A stretch of DNA of 18,364 bases, from NCBI GenBank assembly GCA_036477795.1, contig JAZGDL010000121.1, positions 1 through 18,364 of the forward strand, in the 5' to 3' direction. Below the pieces are notes generated by a model, which ran no database searches, was not told the origin of the DNA, and saw only the letters and a list, made by a program, of their open reading frames with translations. The position numbers were made by a program, and so were the translations under genes. This stretch comes from JAZGDL01 sp036477795 (GTDB lineage Bacteria > Planctomycetota > Phycisphaerae > UBA1845). Below, piece by piece: positions 1-5,895 of the stretch (position 1 is the first letter of the stretch; the number at the start of each line of letters is the position of its first letter).

Positions 1-136
1 CACCGACCAGCAAGTCAGGATGGGTTGCACGCGGCAATTCGCGCAGCACCTGCGCGGTCAGCTCCATGGGGAGCTTGCCCGCTCACCCGGCGCAGCTGGC
101 GTAGTCGGTCAATAGTTTCTTTCTGCCTTCGGACAT
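1..136 (-). CDS. selD: Selenide, water dikinase (selenophosphate synthetase), selenocysteine-containing, 3' part beyond window
   Basis: SelD makes selenophosphate from selenide and ATP, the selenium donor for selenocysteine and selenouridine. Reading leftward from ATG at 136-134, the frame gives a start MSEGRKKLLTDY, then SCAG, a UGA at 85-83, AGKLP, and later HPDLLVG before the window ends. This matches the SelD N-terminus: the catalytic Cys/Sec at residue 18, the essential Lys at residue 21 (same spacing as Cys17/Lys20 of E. coli SelD), and a conserved (D/H)P(N/D)LLVG motif. UGA lies exactly at the catalytic position, where many SelD proteins carry selenocysteine, and a SECIS-like hairpin follows it. 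A standard gene caller would miss this gene or start it at the internal ATG at 71-69. An in-frame upstream ATG at 148-146 is an alternative start; neither has a strong Shine-Dalgarno. Only about 45 codons are visible. Confidence 0.85.
54..85 (-). promoter_or_regulatory. Bacterial SECIS-like stem-loop directing Sec insertion in selD
   Basis: On the minus strand the bases directly after the UGA (85-83) can fold into a lower stem GCGG/CCGC (82-79 with 57-54), a small internal loop, a perfect 6-bp upper stem AGCUCC/GGAGCU (75-70 with 65-60) and a 4-nt loop CCAU. Bacterial SECIS elements lie immediately 3' of the UGA within the coding region, as here. The pairing is seen directly; recognition by SelB is inferred. 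Confidence 0.65.
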
Positions 137-249
137 GCACCAGAGCATACTCGACGGCGCACGGACTGCAAACGGGTTGGAATGATGGAGCCGCTCGAAG
201 CCGGTAGGTTTGCCCGTCCCCACTCTGTGGATCAGCGGGAGCCCCTTAT

Positions 250-278
250 TTGACGGCGACGGGCGATCCTAATAGGGT
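250..278 (+). promoter_or_regulatory. Possible sigma70-type promoter upstream of the DUF481 gene
   Basis: TTGACG at 250-255 is followed after 17 nt by TAGGGT at 273-278, about 75 bp before the ATG at 353. The -35 is good and the -10 is weak (3 of 6 positions). A competing -10-like TAATAG at 270-275 would have too short a spacer. Confidence 0.3.
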
Positions 279-352
279 CACATCGGGAACCGCCGGCGCG
301 GACCGGTTCCGTTATTCGACACCGGGTTTCAAGGAGAACCACAAAAACCGTT

Positions 353-1273
353 ATGAAATCACACAAACAGTTTGGCTGTAGCGCCGTTCTGTTACTGACA
401 TACACCGCGGTAGCCGGCGCTGACGTCGTGGTCACCACTGACGGCAGTAGGATCAACGGCACCATCATTCAGTTGACTGATGGACAGCTTACGATCGAAA
501 CTCAATTCGCGGGCACGTTGGAGATCCCCGCGGATAATATCACCGCCATGCAATACGCGGAACAACCCGAAGTCGCGACCGTGGATCAACGGGAAGAACA
601 AAGCCATGCATCGTCCCGGGTGGAGTGGACCGCCGTTATGGAGGCCGGCTTGTTGCGCACCGAAGGCAACACCGATACCGCTGAAGCCCGAGGGCGCCTT
701 GACGTCGCCCGAAAAACGGAAGAGGACTTGCTCCAATTATTCGCGTCTGCTGATTTCGCCGAGAAGGACGGTGAACGAACCCGAAATGAGTACAAAGGCG
801 GCGCGCACTACGAGCGGATCATCAACGAGCACTGGTTCTGGTATACCCGATTCGACCTGGAGCACGACGAATTTGAGCGGCTCGACCTGCGCAGCGAAAT
901 CACCGCCGGTGCAGGCCATTATTTCTTGAAAAGAGCCGATCACGAACTTAAGGCCCGGGCAGGCCTGGGGTATCGGTACGAATCATTTGACACCGATGAC
1001 CGCACCGACGACGTTGTAGTCGATTTCGGTCTGGATTACCGTGTGGACTTGGCCCCCTGGCTGCAGTTCCGGCACTCAACCAGTTTCCTTCCCAACATCG
1101 AGAGAATCAATGATTACCGATTGGATTTCGACACCGCCCTGATACTGCCTTTGCAGAAGGAAGCCTTGAAACTGAAGCTCGGCGTGCGCAACGAGTACAA
1201 TTCGACGCCGCAGTCCGGCGTCGATCGCCTGGACAATACCTACTACGCCAACCTCATGTTTAAGCTGAAGTAG
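353..1273 (+). CDS. DUF481 family outer-membrane beta-barrel protein (YdiY-like)
   Basis: The 306-aa protein begins with a signal peptide (basic MKSHK, hydrophobic core AVLLLTYTAVAGA, cleavage probably after AGA at about residue 23). A small beta domain follows (about 24-70, DGSRINGTI, GTLEIPADNI) of the kind often found before DUF481 barrels. From about residue 90 to the end the sequence alternates polar and aromatic strands (HWFWYTRFDLEHDEF, GYRYESFDTDDRTDD, ANLMFKLK), typical of a salt-induced DUF481 barrel. The motif LRTEGNTDT near the barrel start fits the family's usual GNTDT sequence. AAGGAG at 331-336 lies 16 nt upstream of the ATG, rather far. It probably sits in the outer membrane; its substrate is unknown. 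It appears monocistronic, with repeats downstream. Confidence 0.8.
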   Translation: MKSHKQFGCSAVLLLTYTAVAGADVVVTTDGSRINGTIIQLTDGQLTIETQFAGTLEIPADNITAMQYAEQPEVATVDQREEQSHASSRVEWTAVMEAGLLRTEGNTDTAEARGRLDVARKTEEDLLQLFASADFAEKDGERTRNEYKGGAHYERIINEHWFWYTRFDLEHDEFERLDLRSEITAGAGHYFLKRADHELKARAGLGYRYESFDTDDRTDDVVVDFGLDYRVDLAPWLQFRHSTSFLPNIERINDYRLDFDTALILPLQKEALKLKLGVRNEYNSTPQSGVDRLDNTYYANLMFKLK

Positions 1274-1300
1274 ACGCACAATAGCGAACTGCGCCAGACG

Positions 1301-1414
1301 ATTGGGGATTGACGATTGGGGATTGGGGATTGACGATTCCACTTTGTCCCTTTGTCCCTTTGTCCCTCCGTCCCTTCCTCTCCCTTCGTGCCTCTGATAT
1401 TGAGGATTGACGAT
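1301..1414 (+). repeat. Intergenic short-motif repeat tract (GATTGGGGATTGACGATT and TTTGTCCC modules)
   Basis: Between the DUF481 gene and the next promoter, reiterations of GATTGGGGATTGAC run from about 1301 to 1338, followed by tandem TTTGTCCC/CCTTTGTCCC units (about 1341-1384), one CCTTCGTGCC unit, and a last GAGGATTGACGATT at about 1401-1414. Related units recur at 3779-3803 (GGATTGACGCTTGCGGATT). The tract has no coding character. Confidence 0.75.
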
Positions 1415-1457
1415 TATCTCTGTTGAGCACGAATCCAATAAATAGCGGATTCAGTCC

Positions 1458-1486
1458 TTGACGACTCACCAGAAGTCAGCTAAATA
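1458..1486 (+). promoter_or_regulatory. Sigma70-type promoter for the double winged-helix gene
   Basis: TTGACG at 1458-1463, a 17-nt spacer, and TAAATA at 1481-1486 form one of the best promoter matches in the window. It points to the gene starting at 1617 and would give a leader of about 120 nt. Confidence 0.5.
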
Positions 1487-1530
1487 CTACGCCCGACTGC
1501 ACTACGCTCCGGAAGGTTTCGGGTGCTGAC

Positions 1531-1579
1531 GCCGGTCCCCGGAGGCTGGGTGAACGGTGTTTGGAGCCAGTGGACCGGC
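1531..1579 (+). promoter_or_regulatory. Structured 5' leader hairpin before the winged-helix gene
   Basis: GCCGGTCC (1531-1538) and GGACCGGC (1572-1579) are perfectly complementary and enclose a GC-rich 33-nt segment with a further GGCT/AGCC pairing. The hairpin lies between the predicted transcription start (about 1493) and the AGGAGG ribosome-binding site (1605-1610). No known riboswitch class was recognised. Confidence 0.35.
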
Positions 1580-1616
1580 ATGGTTCGCTAAAAACAAAGA
1601 CTACAGGAGGAGCCCA

Positions 1617-2246
1617 ATGGCAAGAATGAAAAAGCCGTATTCCGATCTCGGCTACAGATCGCTTCGGGCATGGGAACGACAGACCCAGCAGTTGCTTGGT
1701 GAGTTGCAGGCCAGTCGCGAGCAGCTCACCGCCGAGGTGGCCCGTATTGACGAACGCGTCGATTCGATCAGGTCGGCGTTGGGTGGACATGTTTCGCAAG
1801 TACGCGCCGCCGCGCGCACGGGACGGGCGGGACGCGGTGGACGTATAGGCCGGGCGGTTCTTGACGCTCTGCAAAAAGGCGGTAGTCTCAGCGTTTCCGC
1901 GATTGTTCATGCAACTGGACTGAAGCGCGCCCAGGTGTACCCCAGCCTGATGAGCCTGAAGAGGTCGAGGAAGATCAAGGCCGAATCGCGTGGCATCTAC
2001 GCCCTCACCTCCAAGGGCTCAACCGGGCGCGTCGCTACAGCGGCTAAGAGCAGCCACCGCGGCGACGCTTCCGGCGCCCTCGTCAAGGCGCTAAAGAGAC
2101 GCGGGAGCCTCACCAAGGCGGAGTTGGCTAGTGCCAGCGGGCTCACCGGAAGGCAGGTCCACGCCTGCCTGATGAGCATGGTCAGAGCTAACACTGTCAA
2201 GGCCAATGCCAGTGGAACGTATCGTCTGCGGAAGCGGTCGAGTTAG
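1617..2246 (+). CDS. Basic protein with N-terminal coiled coil and two winged-helix-like repeats
   Basis: The start is the ATG at 1617, set by AGGAGG at 1605-1610 with 6-nt spacing; the frame is open further upstream. The 209-aa product has a predicted coiled coil (about 12-60, WERQTQQLLGELQASREQL), an Arg/Gly-rich linker (about 65-78), and two similar modules at about 78-135 and 150-205. Each module runs A(L/V)...G(S)L..(A/S)...A(T/S)GL...QV...LMS(L/M)...(K)A.(S)(R)G(I/T)Y.L, the pattern of a helix-turn-helix plus wing. The protein is strongly basic, suggesting DNA binding, perhaps nucleoid-associated or regulatory. I do not recognise a named family. It stands next to the RRM gene on the same strand, but a hairpin repeat at 2252-2304 separates them. 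Confidence 0.7.
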   Translation: MARMKKPYSDLGYRSLRAWERQTQQLLGELQASREQLTAEVARIDERVDSIRSALGGHVSQVRAAARTGRAGRGGRIGRAVLDALQKGGSLSVSAIVHATGLKRAQVYPSLMSLKRSRKIKAESRGIYALTSKGSTGRVATAAKSSHRGDASGALVKALKRRGSLTKAELASASGLTGRQVHACLMSMVRANTVKANASGTYRLRKRSS

Positions 2247-2251
2247 ATCAC

Positions 2252-2304
2252 TTATCAGGTGTCAGCTATCAAGTGTCAGCTATGAGTCTTGGCTGATAAC
2301 TGAT
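2252..2304 (+). repeat. TTATCAG-family intergenic hairpin, copy A
   Basis: TTATCAG (2252-2258) pairs with CTGATAA (2293-2299). Extra near-copies of TGTCAGCTATCA lie within the left half. It starts 6 bp after the stop codon of the winged-helix gene. Better conserved relatives occur at 3059-3093 and 6623-6678. Confidence 0.7.
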
Positions 2305-2322
2305 GACTTGGGATGAATCGTC

Positions 2323-2934
2323 GTGTTGAGTATTTACGTTGGTAATCTAGCTGAAAGCGTTTGCAAGGAAGAACTGCAATCGCTGTTCGAGCAGCACGGA
2401 CCCATCGACCGAATCAACATCGTCGCTGACAGAGACTCCGGACAGCCTCGTGGTTTCGCATTCGTTGACATGGTCAATGAGGACGACGCCCGGGCCGCCA
2501 TCCAGGCTCTCGAGGGACACGAAGTTGGAGGCCAAGCTGTCAAGCTCAGCATCGCCCACAGCCAAACGCGTGCAGGACGAGCCCCTGCCGGACGACAATC
2601 TACCGGACGCCCCCCACCCCGACAGCGGTCCGCCGTCACAGAGATCTACGTAGGAAACATTCCGCGCACCGTCGGTGAGGCGGAATTGCAGTCCCTGTTC
2701 GAGCAGCATGGCCGCGTCGGGGGCGTCAGCCTGATCAAGGATCGCGAAACAGGCGTCTCACGCGGGTTTGCATTCGTTGAAATGCCCGACGACGAGGAAC
2801 GCCGGGCAGCCATTGACGCCCTACACGAGCACGACCTCCAAGATCGGCGCCTAACGGTTCGCCAGGCCAAGCCGCCAGCCAAGCCGCGGGGCAAACGCCC
2901 CCCCCGGCGCTACCCCAACAGAAGTGAAGAGTGA
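2323..2934 (+). CDS. RNA-binding protein with two tandem RRM domains
   Basis: The 203-aa protein contains RRM1 (about 3-78) with RNP2 IYVGNL and RNP1 RGFAFVDM, a basic Gly/Arg/Pro linker (about 83-105), RRM2 (about 107-182) with RNP2 IYVGNI and RNP1 RGFAFVEM, and a Lys/Arg/Pro-rich tail. Both domains retain the aromatic RNP1 residues that stack on RNA bases. The two RRMs share long stretches (ELQSLFEQHG, DRE/DRDSG), so they look like an internal duplication. Bacterial RRM proteins are usually single-domain. The start is GTG 2323 or TTG 2326; an in-frame TGA at 2314 excludes anything earlier, and no strong ribosome-binding site is visible. The last codons and the stop lie in a GAAGAG repeat. 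Confidence 0.85.
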   Translation: MLSIYVGNLAESVCKEELQSLFEQHGPIDRINIVADRDSGQPRGFAFVDMVNEDDARAAIQALEGHEVGGQAVKLSIAHSQTRAGRAPAGRQSTGRPPPRQRSAVTEIYVGNIPRTVGEAELQSLFEQHGRVGGVSLIKDRETGVSRGFAFVEMPDDEERRAAIDALHEHDLQDRRLTVRQAKPPAKPRGKRPPRRYPNRSEE

Positions 2935-2970
2935 AGAGCGAAGAGTAGGGAGTATCATTCCTCTTCACTC
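2921..2970 (+). repeat. GAAGAGTGAAGAG hairpin repeat overlapping the RRM gene's stop codon
   Basis: GAGTGAAGAG (2929-2938) and CTCTTCACTC (2961-2970) form a perfect 10-bp inverted repeat. The TGA stop of the RRM gene (2932-2934) lies in the left arm, so the repeat encodes the C-terminal Ser-Glu-Glu. Related sequence occurs at about 3424-3450 and 4566-4585. Confidence 0.75.
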
Positions 2971-3058
2971 ATGAGAGCGGTGCTGCGCTCTGAGATTGGC
3001 CGAGGCGAGCGCTGTAAGCGAACGCTTGACCCCAATAATGATCAATTGATCAGCAATC

Positions 3059-3093
3059 AGTTATCAGTTGTGAGCTGCGTAAGACTGATAACT
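3059..3093 (+). repeat. TTATCAG-family intergenic hairpin, copy B
   Basis: AGTTATCAGT (3059-3068) and ACTGATAACT (3084-3093) form a perfect 10-bp stem with a 15-nt loop. ATCAGCAATC just to the left is a degenerate extra unit. Confidence 0.8.
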
Positions 3094-3198
3094 TATCCTC
3101 CGGTGTCGCCGCATGGCCCAGACATGTGGGTGACCGGCGCTGCTCCCGGCGCCACCCGGCACGGGTAGCGGCGAGGAGCACCGGCTCGTAATCCAGTA

Positions 3199-3349
3199 GC
3201 GGGCCTGCGCGGCGTTCGCAAACAACGGACCGGTCGGGGGCTGGCCCTCGCCGTCGCAGGCCCGCGTTGTGGCTACGGCTTCCTCTCAGCAATGACGGCC
3301 GGTCGGGGTTGCCCGTTGTGGGCACCATCAGGGCGGAGTCGCCGTAGCC
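3199..3349 (+). repeat. Two adjacent GC-rich long hairpins
   Basis: GCGGGCCTGCG (3199-3209) pairs perfectly with CGCAGGCCCGC (3255-3265), and the stem extends inward by CGGCG/CGCCG with one bulged T. Directly after it, GGCTACGGC (3271-3279) pairs with GCCGTAGCC (3341-3349). CCGGTCGGGG occurs once in each loop (about 3230 and 3299), suggesting the two hairpins are related copies. Confidence 0.65.
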
Positions 3350-3375
3350 GGGACGACCAGTCCTTCCTGCAGAAG

Positions 3376-3450
3376 CCACAAAGGCACGAAGGCACGAAGG
3401 CACGGTGGCGCGGAGGGGAGTCGTTACTCTTCATATTTCGCTCTTCACTC
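3376..3450 (+). repeat. Composite repeat: GGCACGAA tandem units joined to CTCTTCACTC units
   Basis: AAGGCACGAAGGCACGAAGGCACG (about 3381-3404, given here only to show the 9-nt unit GGCACGAAG) is followed by GGAGGGGAGTCGTTACTCTTCA (3412-3433) and CTCTTCACTC (3441-3450). The same junction, with few changes, recurs at 4558-4580. Confidence 0.7.
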
Positions 3451-3483
3451 ATCAGCCGCCGACACACAAAGAGCCGGGCTCTA

Positions 3484-3655
3484 AGCACGAAACTCGAATC
3501 TCGAAGCACGAAATCCGAAACGAATCCGAAAGACCAAACTCAAATGTCCGAAACTTTCACGCTGCGACCTCGAACTGTTCTTGGATTTCCTTGTTCGGTC
3601 ATTCGAATCTGTTTCGCGTTTCGCATTTCGGATTTCCAGTTTCGTTCTTGGAGCC
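3484..3655 (+). repeat. Long imperfect inverted repeat rich in CGAAA/TTTCG
   Basis: The left half is purine-rich (CGAAACT 3488-3494, GAAATCCGAAA 3510-3520) and the right half is its imperfect complement (TTTCGGATTTC 3626-3636, AGTTTCG 3638-3644). The nested order is preserved, so the whole tract could form one long hairpin. It is much poorer in G+C than flanking genes and has no coding signal. Confidence 0.7.
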
Positions 3656-3778
3656 CCGCACCATTAGCCCTAGGCTGGATTACCTATCGGCGTGAAACGT
3701 CTGCGAGCCCGTAGGGTATACTTCCATTATGCGAGGGTGTCCCGGCGTGAATCCCTTAGGGGAAAACTCCGATGCACG

Positions 3779-3838
3779 GGATTGACGCTTGCGGATTGCG
3801 GATTCCCCTTCGTGCCTCCGTGCCTTCGTGCCTGCCTT
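3779..3838 (+). repeat. GGATTG and CGTGCCTTCGTGCC repeat modules at the end of the response-regulator gene
   Basis: GGGATTGACGCTTGCGGATT is followed by CCTTCGTGCCTCCGTGCC and another CTTCGTGCC. These are the same two motif families as at 1301-1394 and, in reverse orientation, at 3381 and 4543. The tract abuts the response-regulator stop codon at 3842. Confidence 0.65.
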
Positions 3839-3841
3839 GGG

Positions 3842-4519
3842 CTAAGGCGTGGCGATTCCTTCGCGAAAGGCGAAGCGGGCCAATCCGACACGATCGTGGA
3901 TGTCCAGCTTGTGCATCAGGCTGCTCTTGTGGCTGTCAACTGTCTTGGCACTTATGTGCATGGTCTGGGCTATCTGCTTGGTGGAGGACCCGCTGGCCAG
4001 ATAGGCGAGGAGTTCGAGTTCCCGCGTGGTAAGTTGCGAGGCCCGAGTGGTGGCGCCGTCCCAAGCCGAGCGCCGGAGCCTCAAGCCATCCGGCGTGTTG
4101 AGGATTCTAGCTCTGATTTCAGACGAATAATAGACCCACCCGGCTTTGACTTCACGAATGGCGTCGCAGACAGTGCTGAAGGGTTCGCTCTTGGAGATAT
4201 AGCCCCAAGCCTTAGCCCGTATAGCCCGTTCGATGTAGGTATCGTAGCTGAAAGCGCTGAGGAAGATGATTCTTACCGGAGAGTGCCTCTCAGCCAGATC
4301 GGAGGTGGCTGTGAAGGCATCGGTTCCGGGCATCTCGATGTCAAACAACAGGATATCCGCCTTGGAAGCAACGGCTTCACACAGCGCCGTTTCAGCATCC
4401 CCCGCGACGGCGACCACGATCATATCCGGCTGATTGTTGATCTGCGCGACCAGGCCCTCGCGAAAAACGATGTGGTCATCCGCAACTTCCACCCTGATTG
4501 TTGAAGTCAAGGACATCAT
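3842..4519 (-). CDS. NarL/FixJ-family response regulator (REC + LuxR-type HTH)
   Basis: The 225-aa protein has an N-terminal receiver (about 8-125) with acidic pair D14/D15, phosphoacceptor D60 (DILLFDIEMPG), S88 and K110, all in canonical positions. The C-terminal LuxR-type HTH (about 160-222) shows LTTRELELLAYLASGSSTKQ and a recognition helix around ISAKTVDSHKSSLMHKL. It is therefore a complete, phosphorylation-competent DNA-binding output protein. AAAGGAG at 4529-4535 lies about 9 nt before ATG 4519-4517 and supports that start over the adjacent second ATG. The sensor kinase gene ends 50 bp upstream, so the two probably form an operon and a cognate pair. Most of the short spacer is a repeat module. 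Confidence 0.9.
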   Translation of the reverse strand: MMSLTSTIRVEVADDHIVFREGLVAQINNQPDMIVVAVAGDAETALCEAVASKADILLFDIEMPGTDAFTATSDLAERHSPVRIIFLSAFSYDTYIERAIRAKAWGYISKSEPFSTVCDAIREVKAGWVYYSSEIRARILNTPDGLRLRRSAWDGATTRASQLTTRELELLAYLASGSSTKQIAQTMHISAKTVDSHKSSLMHKLDIHDRVGLARFAFREGIATP

Positions 4520-4540
4520 TGGGCGTCACTCCTTTCTATC

Positions 4541-4585
4541 AGAAGGCACGGAGGCACGAAGGGGAGTCGTCATTCTTCACTCTCT
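4541..4585 (+). repeat. Composite repeat (GGCACGGAGGCACGAAGG + GAAGAGTGA) in the kinase-regulator spacer
   Basis: GAAGGCACGGAGGCACGAAGG lies at about 4541-4561, followed by GGGAGTCGTCATTCTTCACTC. It is the same module order and junction as at 3381-3433. On the minus strand the right part encodes the last residues (ESEE) and stop codon of the sensor kinase. Confidence 0.7.
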
Positions 4586-5895
4586 CTCAGAAGACGGGTG
4601 ATCGAGAGAGCCAAGTCCCTCGCTTGGAACGGTTTGCACAGGATCGTGTACCCGAGAGGCTCCGCCTCTGCGGCGAGGTTCTGATCTTTGTGATCTTCTG
4701 CGATGAGCAGGCCGGACATGTCGGGTGAAGCGGCTTGTATCCGTTCCAGGAACTGAGTCCCCGTCATGTCAGGGAGTTTGGCGCCGGCCACGACGACGTG
4801 GATTGAACCCGCTTTGGCGTGGATCACCTTCAACGCCTCCACCCCGCTGGTCACCTGCTCGACACCGTATCCGGCATCGCGCAGAGCGGTGGCCAGCAGA
4901 GACCGTTGCAGGTCATCGCCTTCGACGACAAGAACACCGGTGCCGGGTGGGGCGCGCAGCTCGTCCTCCTGCGTCGCCGCCAGATACCCCGCGCTGGCGC
5001 TTGGGGCTCGGACGGCGGCCTGGCAGGGGAGAAACACCGAGAATGTCGATCCTGCGCCTTCGGCGGACTCCACCTCGATCCAGCCCTGGTGGTCCTGGAC
5101 GATGCGATGAACGATTGCCAGGCCCAGGCCTGCATGGGGTGGGTCATGTCGAGTTGTGAACAGCGGTTCGAAGAGTTGTCCTTTGACCTCTTGGGTCATG
5201 CCAGTACCGGTATCGGCGACGTCCAGACGGGCGTATCGACCGCCGCCGGCGTGGGCAGCGGCGGATGATGCATCTCTTTCGACGTCCACTGCCGTCAGGT
5301 CAACGCGCACCGTGCCGCCTTCGGGCATGGCCTCGCCCGCGTTGCCCGCCAGGTTCATCAACACCTGCTGAATCTGTGTCGGGCTGGCGAGGACATACAG
5401 AGGCTCCTCGGTGATGTCCCACTTCTGGATGATAGTGGGGCGGATCAAGTGCCTCAGCAGTTTCGAGGCCTCGCTACATACTTCGTTCATCAATACGACA
5501 TGTTTCTTTAATGGCATATGATGCACGACCGCCTCGAGCGCCTGCGTCATTCCGTTGGCCTGTTGCGCAGCTTGCCTGGCCACGTCCAAATCGGTGAGCC
5601 AGGCGGAGTCGGGAGGCATCACCGCACGCGCCGACTCCAACTGCCGAGTAACAAGGGAAACCAGGCCACTAAGATCATGGGCGATCCCGGCGGCCAGAAT
5701 GCCGAGGGTCTCCAGTTTCTCGGCGCGGCGCCGGGTCTCTTCGGTCCGCTTGCGCCCGGTGACGTCGCGCCAGGATTGAACGACCTGAACCACTTCTCCA
5801 CGCTCGTCGAATATGGGGGATGCATCCCGCAGCCCCTCGATCTTCCGCTCGCCCTCAACAACGCCCTTTCCCAAGCTGTCGCCTGGCTTTTTCAT
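4570..5895 (-). CDS. Hybrid sensor histidine kinase (PAC-HisKA-HATPase + degenerate receiver)
   Basis: The 441-aa protein begins in the tail of a PAS/PAC domain (about 20-55, SPIFDERGEV...DVTGRKRTEE), then carries an H box with H73 (LAAGIAHDLSGL), N box (QQVLMNLAGNAGEAM), G1 (DTGTGM), F box (LFEPLFTT) and G2 (GLGLAIV). The kinase core looks active and soluble. The C-terminal receiver (about 318-436) keeps an acidic pair and K421 (CKPF), but the phosphoacceptor position is Gly (residue 371 in HVVVAGAKLPDM) and the Thr/Ser switch position is Ala, so it should not accept phosphate. Most of the PAS domain is missing from the N-terminus, suggesting 5' truncation or very early divergence. GGAG lies about 10 nt upstream of the ATG. 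The response regulator downstream is the likely partner. Confidence 0.85.
   Translation of the reverse strand: MKKPGDSLGKGVVEGERKIEGLRDASPIFDERGEVVQVVQSWRDVTGRKRTEETRRRAEKLETLGILAAGIAHDLSGLVSLVTRQLESARAVMPPDSAWLTDLDVARQAAQQANGMTQALEAVVHHMPLKKHVVLMNEVCSEASKLLRHLIRPTIIQKWDITEEPLYVLASPTQIQQVLMNLAGNAGEAMPEGGTVRVDLTAVDVERDASSAAAHAGGGRYARLDVADTGTGMTQEVKGQLFEPLFTTRHDPPHAGLGLAIVHRIVQDHQGWIEVESAEGAGSTFSVFLPCQAAVRAPSASAGYLAATQEDELRAPPGTGVLVVEGDDLQRSLLATALRDAGYGVEQVTSGVEALKVIHAKAGSIHVVVAGAKLPDMTGTQFLERIQAASPDMSGLLIAEDHKDQNLAAEAEPLGYTILCKPFQARDLALSITRLLRESEE
4982..5012 (-). repeat. 31-bp intragenic palindromic element, copy 1 (in the hybrid kinase)
   Basis: On the minus strand the element starts TCCGAGCCCC, has the core AAGCGCCAGCGC and ends GGGGTATCT. 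CCCC/GGGG flank a GCGC...GCGC core. It encodes RAPSASAGY in the linker between the ATPase and receiver domains. It is identical to copy 3 except for the last two bases and to copy 2 except for one base. Confidence 0.85.

Larger units (their letters stand above)
2935..3841. other. 907-bp gene-free interval composed largely of repeat modules
   Basis: No convincing coding region is present on either strand. The interval holds, in order, the right arm of the GAAGAG hairpin, a TTATCAG hairpin (3059-3093), a GC-rich nested palindrome (3199-3349), GGCACGAAGGCACGAAGG tandem units (about 3378-3417), CTCTTCACTC units, a long CGAAA-rich inverted repeat (3484-3655), an orphan TATACT -10-like box (3717-3722), and GGATTG and CGTGCCTTCGTGCC units (3779-3838) up to the response-regulator stop codon. 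Confidence 0.7.

Noticed and set aside
3717..3722. A plus-strand TATACT -10-like box in the repeat-rich interval.
   Set aside because: It has no -35 at suitable spacing and no plus-strand gene downstream.
1301..3838. Tandem short repeats considered as a CRISPR array.
   Set aside because: Units are 7-18 nt, directly adjacent or mirrored, with no unique spacers of regular length and no cas genes.
3692..4504. A 270-aa plus-strand frame opposite the response regulator.
   Set aside because: It is antisense to a fully canonical REC-HTH protein and shows no family signature of its own.
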